Below, piece by piece: positions 1 to 10,700 of a DNA stretch of 64,000 nucleotides. The translations under genes and the position numbers were made by a program. Below the pieces are notes generated by a model. That model worked only from the letters and a program-made list of their open reading frames with translations, was not told where the DNA came from and did not search any database. Source of the stretch: Apostichopus parvimensis (taxonomy: Eukaryota > Echinodermata > Holothuroidea > Aspidochirotida > Stichopodidae); NCBI GenBank assembly GCA_000934455.1, contig KN882226.1, positions 5,755-69,754 of the forward strand. Reading direction: 5' to 3'. Numbering within the stretch: position 1 is the first letter of the stretch; every line of letters begins with the position of its first letter.

Positions 1-700
1 AGTGGGTAAAATAGGATTTAAAGGGGGAAAATAGGAATTATAGCCAGTGGTGTGGCCAGGATTCTGCTAATGGAGGGGGGGGGGGGGGTTATCGCTGTTT
101 TGAGCTAGGGGTATAAATTTGTCTTTGAACCTAAAATGTTTGGCCTCATGGGCCCAAAATTGGTGGAATCTGAAAATGGCCTGAAATTTGGTGGGCCATA
201 AAGTTTTGTGGGCCCTACATTTTTGAGCTCGAAAAGGTATGAGCTCTGCACCATTGGTGCTCTAGTTTTACATTATAATAACTCAGCAACCTTAAGTCGG
301 ATTGAATCCAGAGCTGGTTGCTGGCACATGTAGGCCATCTGGGCCCCAAATTATTGCAGGCCCATTTGTGGGCCAGGTGGACCAAGATTTTATTTCCACC
401 TCAAATGCATTTTCGGACACATTTTTTGGGCTCGAACTTGTGGGGCCCAATATTTTTGTGACCATTTGGGCTACATTTATGGGGTTTAACAGTAATGTTA
501 CTAGAGAAAAAAAGTGCGTCCCAGGGACGCAAGTCCCCCAAAAAGTTTGAGTATAAATGCTTGTGTCCATTTCGAACACCAGTTGCGTTTATTGTATGAC
601 CTACTTTTACTAGTGTAGTTGTAAAGATGCAATCGTATCACTGCATATACTGTGTGAATGTGTGTACAATATAGGGCAGATGGCCCAGAGCATGCCTTAG
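1..700 (+). mobile_element. Possible relic hAT-type end and GGCCC-rich degenerate repeat
   Basis: At 45-60 the sequence cagtggtgtggccagg, followed by a run of 14 G (75-88), resembles the left end of common hAT transposons (CAGTGGCGTAGCCAGG...). I found no matching right end, so no target duplication can be tested. From 120 to 490 there are repeated short blocks around gggccc (tttgtgggccctac, tttgtgggccaggt, ttgtggggcccaat), which suggests an old degenerate repeat. The overlapping short ORFs here look non-coding. Confidence 0.3.
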
Positions 701-858
701 CTTCGCTGTTGACAGGGGCGGCTCGGTCCGCCCCTCTTTTCACCCACCCTGCCCTTGCAACTAACTTTTACCCCATCCCCACCCTTGTACTTCCCTACTC
801 GCCAACTCCTTAGTAGCTCCAGGCTTTGACCTTGCAGCGATTCCAACAACCAACTCTT

Positions 859-994
859 CAGAAATCCATGTACCTACAGTGTGCATATCTCTTGCTAAAT
901 TCCACAGTACTGCATGTCTGTATACATACATACATACATACATGGATTTCTGTTAAGTTCAAACAGGCATACATGTATGCCTGTTTGAACTTAA
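859..994. repeat. Perfect 42-bp palindrome next to a 14-bp inverted repeat
   Basis: Bases 953-994 are an exact palindrome, each arm 21 bases (ttaagttcaaacaggcatac then a), with no spacer. Directly to its left a second inverted repeat pairs 859-872 (cagaaatccatgta) with 939-952, and its right arm abuts the palindrome. The loop of the second repeat contains a short TACA microsatellite (about 919-940). Such perfect palindromes are either recent foldback ends or cruciform-prone DNA. No gene is associated. Confidence 0.85.
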
Positions 995-3486
995 GAGTTT
1001 CAACTACACATGCGCAAATCCTCGAAACCTGATCCACCATTTATCAGCTCCATGAAAATTAAACAGTTAGGCCTAAAAAACCAAACTTCAATGGATACTT
1101 TTGACGATGCATGAAGTAGAGTAGTTTACACACGAACGTTCGACAAAAGAAATTGACTGAACCATGTGGTCAAAAGGACAGCGAAAAAGTTTGCAAGTAA
1201 GAAACTACTACAGTGGTATGAATGCACATTTTACATTAGCAACTCTCAATACGGAGAGAACAAACATACTGTGAGATGGAAAATACTTTTCTGTATCAGA
1301 GATGTTAGCTTCCCACAAAATTCATAGATTGTCTCAACTCATAACATTTTCTGATCAAATCAATGATTCAAATATTATATGATAGTCTCAGAAACAATTC
1401 AAGCCATCTTCCTATATAACATTAGCACTTGTTGTCAAAACATACCTTCTGTACTGTATGTGAGGACAGGGCCTAGAGTTATGATTTTTGAGTGCACACA
1501 CATATGATAGCCTACACCATAAACTTCCCTATCTCTACAGAGGGGAAAGTAACTTTACAAGTATATAATTGCAAACTTTGTGTTCATTGAGCACTACAGA
1601 TGCAGTAATGTCTGCAGACAATGGGTATGGTAATATCAGCCAATCCAATCACTGGAAACTTGTACAATTATTGACTATTTTTAGCATGAAAATATTGGTA
1701 ATGGAAATGTTGTTAACCCTGGACCTTGTGGTTGAATGTTATGCTTTATTTGTTTTCAAACAAATTCAATCACAGGTAGGATTGGAAGAAACTGGTTCTT
1801 TTCAGAACAAGTTGTGGTTTTTTGAAAAGAAAGAAAGATGTTCATTCAAAAATGTGTTTTGTTATATTTTGCATAAGCCTTGTTGTGAGAGTTTGTGTAC
1901 TTGGGGTTTGTTCCTCTCATAAAAAAGTTGTGTCCTCAGGAAGCAGATTTTGCATCCCTTACTAAAACATTGCATCCTGAATGCAGAATCCTGCAGTCAT
2001 ACCAAAGCTGTATCCCAATTTTCATTGCCCTTGCCAGTTTCCTGGGACCCAAATCTGGCCCTTGTCCCGGGCTTTATCTCCCATCCCCCTCTCGTCTGGC
2101 CTATCAGGCATATATTAGATATCCAAGGGGACCATTTAAAATCAAACGCTACTAGATGGTTTATTTTTACTGTTAAAAATATTCAGACACATGTAGGTCT
2201 ATGGGAATTTCTTAGCACAAACTTGCAATTATATGATTCTATATAGTTCCTCAATAAAAATACTTGACCTATTTTTTATTATGATATAATTATAAAGTAA
2301 AAAGTCATTGTGAAAACTTCATTACTTCCACAGAGTTTTTATTTCGATAAATTAAACAAAAAATAACACTAAAGGGCTGAAAATGGACAACACTACTTTA
2401 CTACCACCATTTTAGACCAAGGTTCCATCTATATTGCTTGCTGCAAGGCGTAGTCAAGGTTCTTGCCCTGGTATACTGTCTTTACAGTAGGTCTACTGTA
2501 CTTACACCACCTTCTACTACACTCACACTTATTACACTACTGTATTTTCGTTTACGACCCTTTTACAGCTCGGTTGTTAAGACTGGGACTGAAAACCTTT
2601 GTGTTGATTGTTCTCTCATTTAGGTTTTTTTAATTGATCGTAATTTTCGTCTATTGAAAAGCTTCATTTATCTAGGCTTATATCAACTATATATGCAAAC
2701 ACATTGAACGCTGTAGCCTAACATATATACACAATACACAAGAAGTAGTCTATACCAAAGGTTTGTTAGTTCAACTACGATGTGGAGAACATATTACAAA
2801 TGTTTGAAAACAAGAAATACGGAATGAAGTGGAAAATTACAAGTTCATATACCGAACAATATTTTTGCAGCCCAAAGAGTTACAAACTTATGAGTTTCGC
2901 AAGTAAAGGGAAATGTTTTTTACCGTAATACATGCTCACAAGAAAGCTACTGACATTTTGTTTCTATTTGAGAGCATGGTGGGCAGTGAAATGTTCGAAC
3001 AAGTAAGAGCATACTTGACAAGAAATCATTGTGTACTGCACATAGTTGATAATGCCGATTCAAATAGTTGCTGGGATTTCTGGTCTATTGTTGCAACTTA
3101 TCTGACACAAGTTTGCGTGAGAAAAAATTGTCTAGCACTGATGGTGTTTGAAACAACTGACTGACAGTCCTGTGAATCCCAATTACAGTAATACAGAAAC
3201 CATTTTTAAAGAGAAAGCCAGGACTAAAAAATATAAAAATTCAAACTTCTCTGCCAGCTTATTGACCAGATATAATTTAGTTAGAGATTGAGTGTCTGCA
3301 GACTGCCATGAGTTTTATGACATTTATATGGCATTGAGCAGCTTTAGTGTTTCAGATGAAATTCCTTTGATGTGCACCTTTAATATGTTCACACTTTCTC
3401 TGCCGAAGTTCTTCAATATGGTTGCCATCTCCTTGCAACTACACCAAACCAACCAAGGTTATTCCAAGCTAATTTAACATTAGAAC
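995..3486. other. No gene recognised (non-coding)
   Basis: AT-rich sequence with scattered short ORFs (for example 1569-1922 and 2913-3164) that have no recognisable domain and no convincing splice-site pair. If the receptor gene extends leftward this would be intron. I see no clear repeat. Confidence 0.5.
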
Positions 3487-3490
3487 TTAA

Positions 3491-5353
3491 AGTCCAACTA
3501 TGGAGACTTTTCGATGAACATAAAATCCCACCATTTTGCATGTATGTAATCCTTAACTCACTCCAATCACATTGCTGTAATTAACTTTACCAAGTTTGGA
3601 CGTTAAATACGTGAAAAATGGCAAGAAAAGTCAGCTTTGTAGGAAGCCTATTAAACATCCCTAAGACATCAGGTGACCATGTGACGTCATCTTTGGTATA
3701 ACGCACTCACAACAATACTTTTAGTGTGTAAAGTTGTATACTTGAGCTGCCAAAAATGTCAACGATATCACTCCTTTTTCCCCGGAATGCCACAATTTAG
3801 TGTTGTTGGAGGTTGCAGTTATAACTCAGCCAACAAAAGCATCAGCTTTTTTAGCTTTCTGAGTAGAAGAACCGAAGTAATACGCCGTAGACTTTGGATC
3901 AATTTTGTGAGATCCACGTGGAAAGATTTTTCAGCACCCTGAGTATCTCATGCCCAGGAGTCCACATGCATGACCTTGCCTCTGTGTATGCCGCAAATGT
4001 CTCATTCTGCAAAACTAAATTTCGACAGCTGCGGCGGACATAGCTAATGTGAAATTGACCCTTTCAAGTCTCCTCGTAAACACGCCCTGGACGTTCTTAC
4101 ATGTATTGTATCACGCAATTGACAGTATACTATTTACTGTTTGAGATGACCGTATGTAGACCCTGTATAGACCGTGCCTAGGGTAGCATTGTTAGTACAT
4201 GTAGTGATTTACAACTCTGCCGGGGTTGGCTCACAGCATGTGTGAATAGTAATGTTAGGATTTCATTGCATTTATCCATTTCATTTGTTGTATTCCAGTA
4301 TCAAAAGTTTGTGGTACATGTGTAATATTGTCCGTAATGTTTGTTCCGGCATCTGCATGGTCCAAGGAGTGGAATAAAACGGTACTATATAGCGATCGGA
4401 TGTTTTATTTCGTTAGTGACTGTCTTGTGATTGTGGGATTTTACTAATCAAGGCCTGTTTCAACTAGACCTAACTCTATGGAATTGCACAGAGTCATGGT
4501 AGTATTTCGCCCAGGATTGAACGAGAAATGTGGATTTGGATATTCACTGCTAAATTTGGTTTATTGACAGGACACTTTTTCTGTGTTTGTACTTTTGGAT
4601 ATTAAAACGAGTAAGTACTATGTTCAGCTGAAGCTTAGTCATGTATGCTACCCTGGTCGATTCGGGTCCGCGTCTCCTCGTAGTTGTTTGATTATGTGTA
4701 GTGTTTTTTGGGTAATTCGTTGATAGTAACTTAAACAATTTTCCCGTGACATATCACGCATAAGGCATCTTTTAGGTCTATTCTTCTGTTCAGTTTGCGG
4801 TATCTTGCGATCAAATTGTATTACGGAATCGGCAGGCTGCTTGCATGTTCTACAGCATATTGTACCGTACGTACCTATTGACGCTCCGCTATGTAAATGA
4901 TGCCTCCATTTGTGTGGAAATTTTGCAAATAAAATAACCCATTTTACTAAATTTTCTGCTTAAAATTGTCTTAAAACTAGTTGTTTACCTTCATGTGATC
5001 TTGTTTTAAGCTAACAGCTTTTCAAACGCTTGAAATTGGAAGTCAAATACAGTACAATTGTTCGAGTATCTGTGTATAAACAGTACCTATTTCAGCGTTT
5101 GATTTTCGCGGTATACCAAAGATGACGTCACACTGTGACCAGAGGCTCCTTTGGGTCAATCTCTGTTTTCAGACATTCCAGAGGTACATGTCACGTGACT
5201 ACCCAAACTGTCCATTTTCGTGGTCGTTTTTTGATGAGTATCATGGGTTATAGTAGGTTTTCGAAGTTTTTTTTACACATGTTGATTATGGGTATGTAAA
5301 CTCCCAAATTAATGGAAAATCCCCCCCAAAAAATTTGTCTCCATAGTTGGTGT
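3491..5353 (+). mobile_element. Relic DNA transposon with TTAA target duplication and THAP remnant (Kolobok-like)
   Basis: The left end 3491-3507 (agtccaactatggagac) and the right end 5337-5353, read on the other strand (acaccaactatggagac), match at 15 of 17 bases. Both are flanked by TTAA (3487-3490 and 5354-5357). A further inner inverted repeat is exact over 20 bases: 3681-3700 pairs with 5112-5131 around gtgacgtcat. A decayed THAP-type zinc finger lies just inside the left arm. TTAA duplications plus THAP-bearing proteins are known for the Kolobok superfamily. piggyBac also uses TTAA but lacks THAP, and P elements have THAP but 7-8-bp duplications. No transposase catalytic core is readable, so the 1863-bp element is a non-autonomous or decayed copy. 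Confidence 0.7.
3787..3942 (+). pseudogene. THAP zinc-finger domain remnant inside the TTAA transposon
   Basis: From the ATG at 3787 (MPQFSVVGGCSYNS) the frame runs 51 codons to a stop at 3940-3942. It lines up with the start of THAP domains: a short N-terminal stretch, a Cys after small residues, an Ser-Phe-Phe-Ser-Phe segment where THAP proteins have SFHKFP, a basic stretch then Trp (RRRLWINFVR), and a W-K-x-F segment. The first zinc-binding Cys is Ser here, there is an extra Gly before the second Cys, and the C-x2-H end of the domain is absent because of the early stop. An upstream in-frame ATG at 3724 adds 21 residues that do not look like THAP. I infer a dead, transposon-borne DNA-binding domain. 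Confidence 0.5.
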
Positions 5354-5357
5354 TTAA

Positions 5358-6998
5358 AATTTATTTCACAATGTGAATGGTAATTACGAAGTAAAAATTT
5401 GTTCTTTATACAGTATCTCTTTTAAAAAAATGTTGCTTCTTATAATCATGTTCAATTAAAGCAAATTGAAATTCACAACTTGCAGTCTTTGTCTTTCACT
5501 TTTGTCATTTAAAGTGAAACTTGGCTAGTGTGCATTCCCACACCTACAATAGATTTCAACCAGTGGTGTTGTAACATGTATCCCGCATGGTAACTACTAC
5601 CGGGATTTGCCTCAAAATTTCATCTATGGTTCATAGCACTTAAAGCAGCATTTTGTGTCCTTTTCTATGGTTTCTCTCAACCTCACTGATTCCACGATAC
5701 CATAGCGACATACATAACAAGCTTAACTACAGTATTCAAATCTTACTTCAAATGGTGGCATAAAAGTCAAAAAATTTACAAATTTCAACTTTGTTTTACT
5801 CGAAGATATTTTCCGTTGGGATCCAAATAAACCTTGCCCATAATATGAATATTGAAAAGCTACGAACGTCATTGGCCAAAACGTAATACAACTCCATGCT
5901 CGCTGGTTGTACCAAGTTACCAACTCCACGTTTTGAATCTATTTTTAGCAACGTCTCATAACTTAACCTGCATCTTTGATTGGTTGAATTGAGACAAGTG
6001 GGTTGGGGGAACTGTATGCGATTATTATTAAATGTGTAATTTGTCGTTGGACACTTTTCTCATTATCTGCAAATTTCCTTAATTAACGCCTTTGGCAGGG
6101 GAAAAACTTGACTAATATCTTAGTTTGCTGTTTTGTGATTGATGTAAAAAACTTGATGGACTTGTCAAAAAAGTGGAAAACGGCGACAAAACGCAAAATG
6201 CTGCTTTAATTACTGTCAATGTCATACATTCAATGGCATGGCCTAGGCCATGTACATATTCTTACATGCACCACATGGTAATAAAAAAAAACATCCAAAA
6301 TAACATGCTATATTTAGGGCTTTTGTTTTTTAACATACACTGTAAAAAAGAAAAGCACAAACCTTGGCAAAAAGCACCCCACACCATCCTAGGGAAACCC
6401 TTCAAGTTCAAAAGTTCACAATGCAAAGTTATCAACTATCAACAAGTCACCACATGTTTGGAACTTCAGACAAGAAGAATGTAACATCTAGGGGCTAGAT
6501 GTAAATACAGGATTAAAAACTACATACATGAGAATAGTACAGAATTATTTATATCGTTAATCAGCTGTTGTTTTCTGCAGAAAATATACTTTCAATTAGT
6601 ACGATATCCATCTTTCGTACAAAAAGTTCTTAAAAATTAAAAAGTTGCCAAAGATAACTATAAATTACATTGTGGAACCCTCTGCAATAATAATTGAATC
6701 CATCCATTACAGCATCAAATCTCAAGTACTGTACTGCACTGTGTGTACCAGTACCGTACCCTAGGCTATAATAAGCTGGATATAGTCCCTGCGGTTGTGG
6801 CTCAAAATTTATTAAATCGTTATAATTATTATATCAAAATGAGGTGAAATACATGTGGTAAGATTTTATACATGGGAATCTTCACAATCATTGTTTGAAG
6901 GAAGAATAAATAACGAATATTTCAGAATAACTTTGAGGTCCCCCCAACATGCTGAGCCCAAGTAACGTAGATATTTGGTGTAGCCTAGGTCCAAAGTA
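5358..6998. other. No gene recognised
   Basis: Non-coding. A 16-bp perfect palindrome (catggcctaggccatg) sits at 6237-6252. The 103-codon ORF at 6173-6484 has no recognisable domain, no signal peptide and low-complexity AT-rich codons, so I treat it as chance. Confidence 0.5.
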
Positions 6999-7169
6999 CT
7001 CCCACCTACAATAGGTTTCTCTCCCATCTACAATAGATCTCATCCACCTACAATATATAATTTCTCTCCCACCAACGATAGATTTCTCTCCCACCAACGA
7101 TAGATTTCTCTCCCACCTACAACAGATTTCTCTCCCACCTACAATAGATTTCTCTCCCACCTACAGTAG
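6999..7169. repeat. Minisatellite, about 22-bp unit, 8 copies
   Basis: Units of the form ctctcccacctacaatagat repeat about eight times with small changes (cctac/caacg, atag/cagt). The reverse strand is open and would encode a Gly-Glu-Lys-Ser-Ile-Val-like repeat, a by-product of a repeat period near a multiple of three rather than a gene. It lies about 540 bases before the first receptor exon in the window. Confidence 0.9.
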
Positions 7170-7710
7170 TTCAAACAATTTATTATAAATATGCTCTGTT
7201 GCTATAGATTGCATTAACAATTAAAATGTAATAACTGACTATGACACATTCATGTCACAAAGGTTACAATGGTTTCTGGCCCAACCAGTATGAAATCTCT
7301 ATGTATGATGTTATTGGTAACATTGCATTTTTCTAATATTTTAGTTGATGTAGTACAAGCACAGCAAATGACTTGAAACAGTCCCACGTTAAATAATGTA
7401 GCAATTAAACCTTGATCAAATGTAAAATGTTGTTTGAATATAGCAGAAATAGATAGGGTTGCATTATGTTAACATTCTGTTTCTATACATTTTTTTAGTC
7501 TATTGTTATCACTCGGCTCACTGATCTTAAAGGTTTACTGATTTCTTCCAGGATGCCATGTTGTATGAACTATCTAAATCTACAAGAATTTTCAATATAA
7601 TTTCAATATCTGCTAAATTTTAATTTAGAACTTTGTAACTTTCCTTCAAGCCACAATAAACACATTGAACTAAAACAAGGCAAATGTTTATCTCCATTCA
7701 AAACTTGCAG

Positions 7711-7785
7711 GTACCACTGCCTTACCTACTACAACCATTGTAACAACTGCACCCCTGTCTACCACTGAACCTACAAGCACCAAGG
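7711..7785 (+). CDS. Receptor exon: Thr-rich stalk, first recognised exon in the window
   Basis: Acceptor aaaacttgcag, donor gg|gtatgt, phase 1 on both sides. The 24 full codons read T-T-A-L-P-T-T-T-T-I-V-T-T-A-P-L-S-T-T-E and then P-T-S-T-K. The Thr/Pro/Ser composition is typical of an O-glycosylated mucin-like stalk. There is no Cys and no N-glycosylation site. The symmetrical phase means the exon could be skipped or duplicated without changing the frame. The exon before it was not found; it is probably left of the window. Confidence 0.75.
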
Positions 7786-10700
7786 GTATGTGGACTTCTG
7801 TTCACTTTGTGGCCAACTGTCCTTGCTAGGAAGTTGTTTCTTAATAGCGCTCAATTTCATCTTTGTGTCCTCCACAGGGGGATTCCAAATGGCCTATTTG
7901 TTGAAATAATATTGATGCCTCTTTGCATAATTTAGTTTTAAAGAGCTGGGTTATTCTATGCTCAATGGTGGTCTCACATATGTTATCCATGTTGACATGA
8001 AACGTACTTACAATCTGATGAATTTTATACAATTTTCACAATCAATATGGATACTGGACAAAAAGATCAAATTCAAATGTAATTTTTGAACTTACAGTAT
8101 TGTTCATAAAAATATCAGCAAAAAGGTATACATGTTAACTTTGGATTCTCTTAGTCTCTCATCTCTGCTGGATTTGCTTGCTTGCTCTTCACAACCTCAC
8201 CAGCATTTGAGGTTTGCTTTATAACAATTTATTGTTCAACACTATAACCTTTCTCTTCGCAAAGCATGTTTTAAATATATAAACTTGCTCATGTGTTCAT
8301 ATAAGCTGTTCTTATGTTATTAATTGATGCTTTAGCACACATGTATGTTACCTCCAGATTTTTATCATTGACCTGTACATAATATTGGTAAACTACTGTA
8401 TGTGTTTAAATTGAAGGGTGTTTGACTGGTGTTTAGTTCTTATGTTATTGATTGATGCTTAGCATGTACAGTATGTTAACTCCAGATTTGTTATCATTAA
8501 TACATACCATAGATTAACTAGGTGATTAAATTGAAGGGTGTTTGAGTGGTGTTCACATTGAAGGGTGTTTGACATGTTTAAATTGAAGGGTGTTTGGCTG
8601 GTGCTTAAATTGAAGGGTGTTTGTCTGGTGCTTAAATTGAAGGGTGTTTGGCTGTTGATTAAATTGAAGGGTGTTTGACTGATGTTTACAGTAAATTGAT
8701 GCTCTACCAAAGGAGGTGAATAGTGTGACCAATGGTTAGTTCTTGAATAGCTTTTGGCAATTAGTGACTAGAGGCTAGATCCTTCTCTGCCATTGTACTT
8801 CAGTTATATGCACAGTAGAAATGCATGTAACGTTAGGTTGTTTTTAAGACTAAAATGATAACAAAACAACAACAGCACATATTTACTGTTCCTCTTGCTT
8901 TTTGCTTGCTTGCTTGCTTGCTCCTTTGTTAGCATATCCATTTTCCTGTTGCAGTTTTGTTTTGCTACATTGACAACACTGTAATATTGAATTCACATTT
9001 CAAACTGCTGATTTGGCAAAGCTGTTGTGTTTCCAATCAATGTACCATTTTCTGCAACACAATACAGTACTTCAGCACACTCTGACAGGTAGAGTCTAGT
9101 GTTTACACGGGTCCAAAAATCGGGAACTGGGTACCCGAGAGCCGTTACCCGTCGGGTATCCGGGTACCCGGAAAAATTTTTATTTACCCTCGTGTATCAC
9201 GATTTTCAAGAAATTACATATTGGATGCTATAATAAATGAATTATATTCTCTACTGACAATGTTTTCATGTTCAAAAAAGTAGGTGTAAGATAAGGTATA
9301 AAACCTTCTTCAATAATTGCTATTTGCTTTAGTTTCTTTCATTAATTTGTTAATAACTTCATATAATTAACATTACTACCAACATCGCACTGCCGCCGCT
9401 GCTTATGCTTGCTCTCCACGTCTATTGGATCAGACCATATAAATATCCAAATAAATAATTGAGCTCTTAAACAGTTGTTACTTCTACTATCTATTATGCA
9501 GGCCCAAGGTTCGCGTCAGCCGCGAGATTGCGCGATTCGCGCAATTTGATCGCATTTGGAATAAACGATCAGTAAAAGCCACTTGCGATTATTATTTTTT
9601 AGTTATCCTTCTATAATCCATAGACATCTCGTAAAATTCCTTGTCAGCTTTTTCTTCTATGAAATGAACGAAAGAATAAATAATAATCTCTTCCACATGG
9701 TTGCCTAACACCACACTAAGTCAATGAGAAATCTAGCCGGCTAAGCCTAACCATCTGTTTATTTGCTGAAATTGTGACGCAGTTTTAAAATATCCATGGA
9801 ATACTTTCATTATTGCTGTTACGTTCGACCACATGGTTGCCTAACACCACACTAAGTCAATGGGGTATCTAGCCTAGCCATCTGTTTATTAGCTGAAATT
9901 GTGACGCAGTTATAAGATATCTATGGAATACTTTCGTTATTTGCTGTTATCTTCGACCACATGGTAGCCTAACACCACACTAAGTCAATGGGAAATCTGC
10001 CTAACCATCGGTTTGCAAATTTTTTTTTTATAAAAAATCACACTTTGCGTAGGATTCGGGTAATTAATTAGGAACCGGGTAATATCGCGTCGGGCGGGTA
10101 CCTTCGTTATTGCTGTTATCATCGACCACATAGTAGCCTAACACCACACTAAGTCAATGGGAAATCTGCCTAACCGTCAGTTTGCCAAATTTTTTTTTTT
10201 TTAAATCACACTTTGCGTAGGATTCGGGTAATAAATTAGGAACCGGGTAGTATCGCGTCGGGCGGGTACCCGGGTATCCGGATAACCCGTGCAAACACTA
10301 GTAGAGTCACAGCACATGTCTTGAATACCTTGAGCTACTGAATACTGTAGTTCTCATAACAGTTTCAAAATGATAGTCACCACTTACTGTAGCTTAGGCT
10401 AACAACACTTTGACAGTAAATGTACCATAGCTACAGTACATTACCAAAAACATTTAGTCAAAATCGAGGACGAGTCAATCTGTTGGAAAGTGTGCAATTA
10501 GGCAGATCTGTGTAAACATGAAAACTGTTTATTGAACTGAACCAGTTCCTCTAATTGTTTGAACGAACAAGAAACCAAAATATAATTGCTTTATTCTGTA
10601 CGCAGGAGAATTGCTACATTGTTAATCAAAGGAAAATGCATTTGCCATTTTTCAAATTTCATTAACTGAGGGAAACTGAAACAGCTTTTTCCCACTTTAC

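Noticed and set aside
713-735. Hairpin aggggcgg / ccgcccct as a terminator
   Set aside because: Short, with no gene next to it. G-rich hairpins of this kind are common in transposon ends.
1569-1922. 117-codon ORF on the + strand
   Set aside because: No domain, no signal peptide and ordinary AT-rich composition. The exon-like stretch inside it does not fit the phase of the next exon.
6173-6484. 103-codon ORF on the + strand
   Set aside because: No recognisable motif. Length is within chance for 64 kb of AT-rich DNA.
6888-7160. Repetitive minus-strand ORF with Gly-Glu-Lys-Ser-Ile-Val units
   Set aside because: Produced by the 22-bp minisatellite; no gene context.
8459-8710. Minus-strand ORF with SQTPFNL repeats
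   Set aside because: Produced by the 27-bp minisatellite, whose period is a multiple of three.
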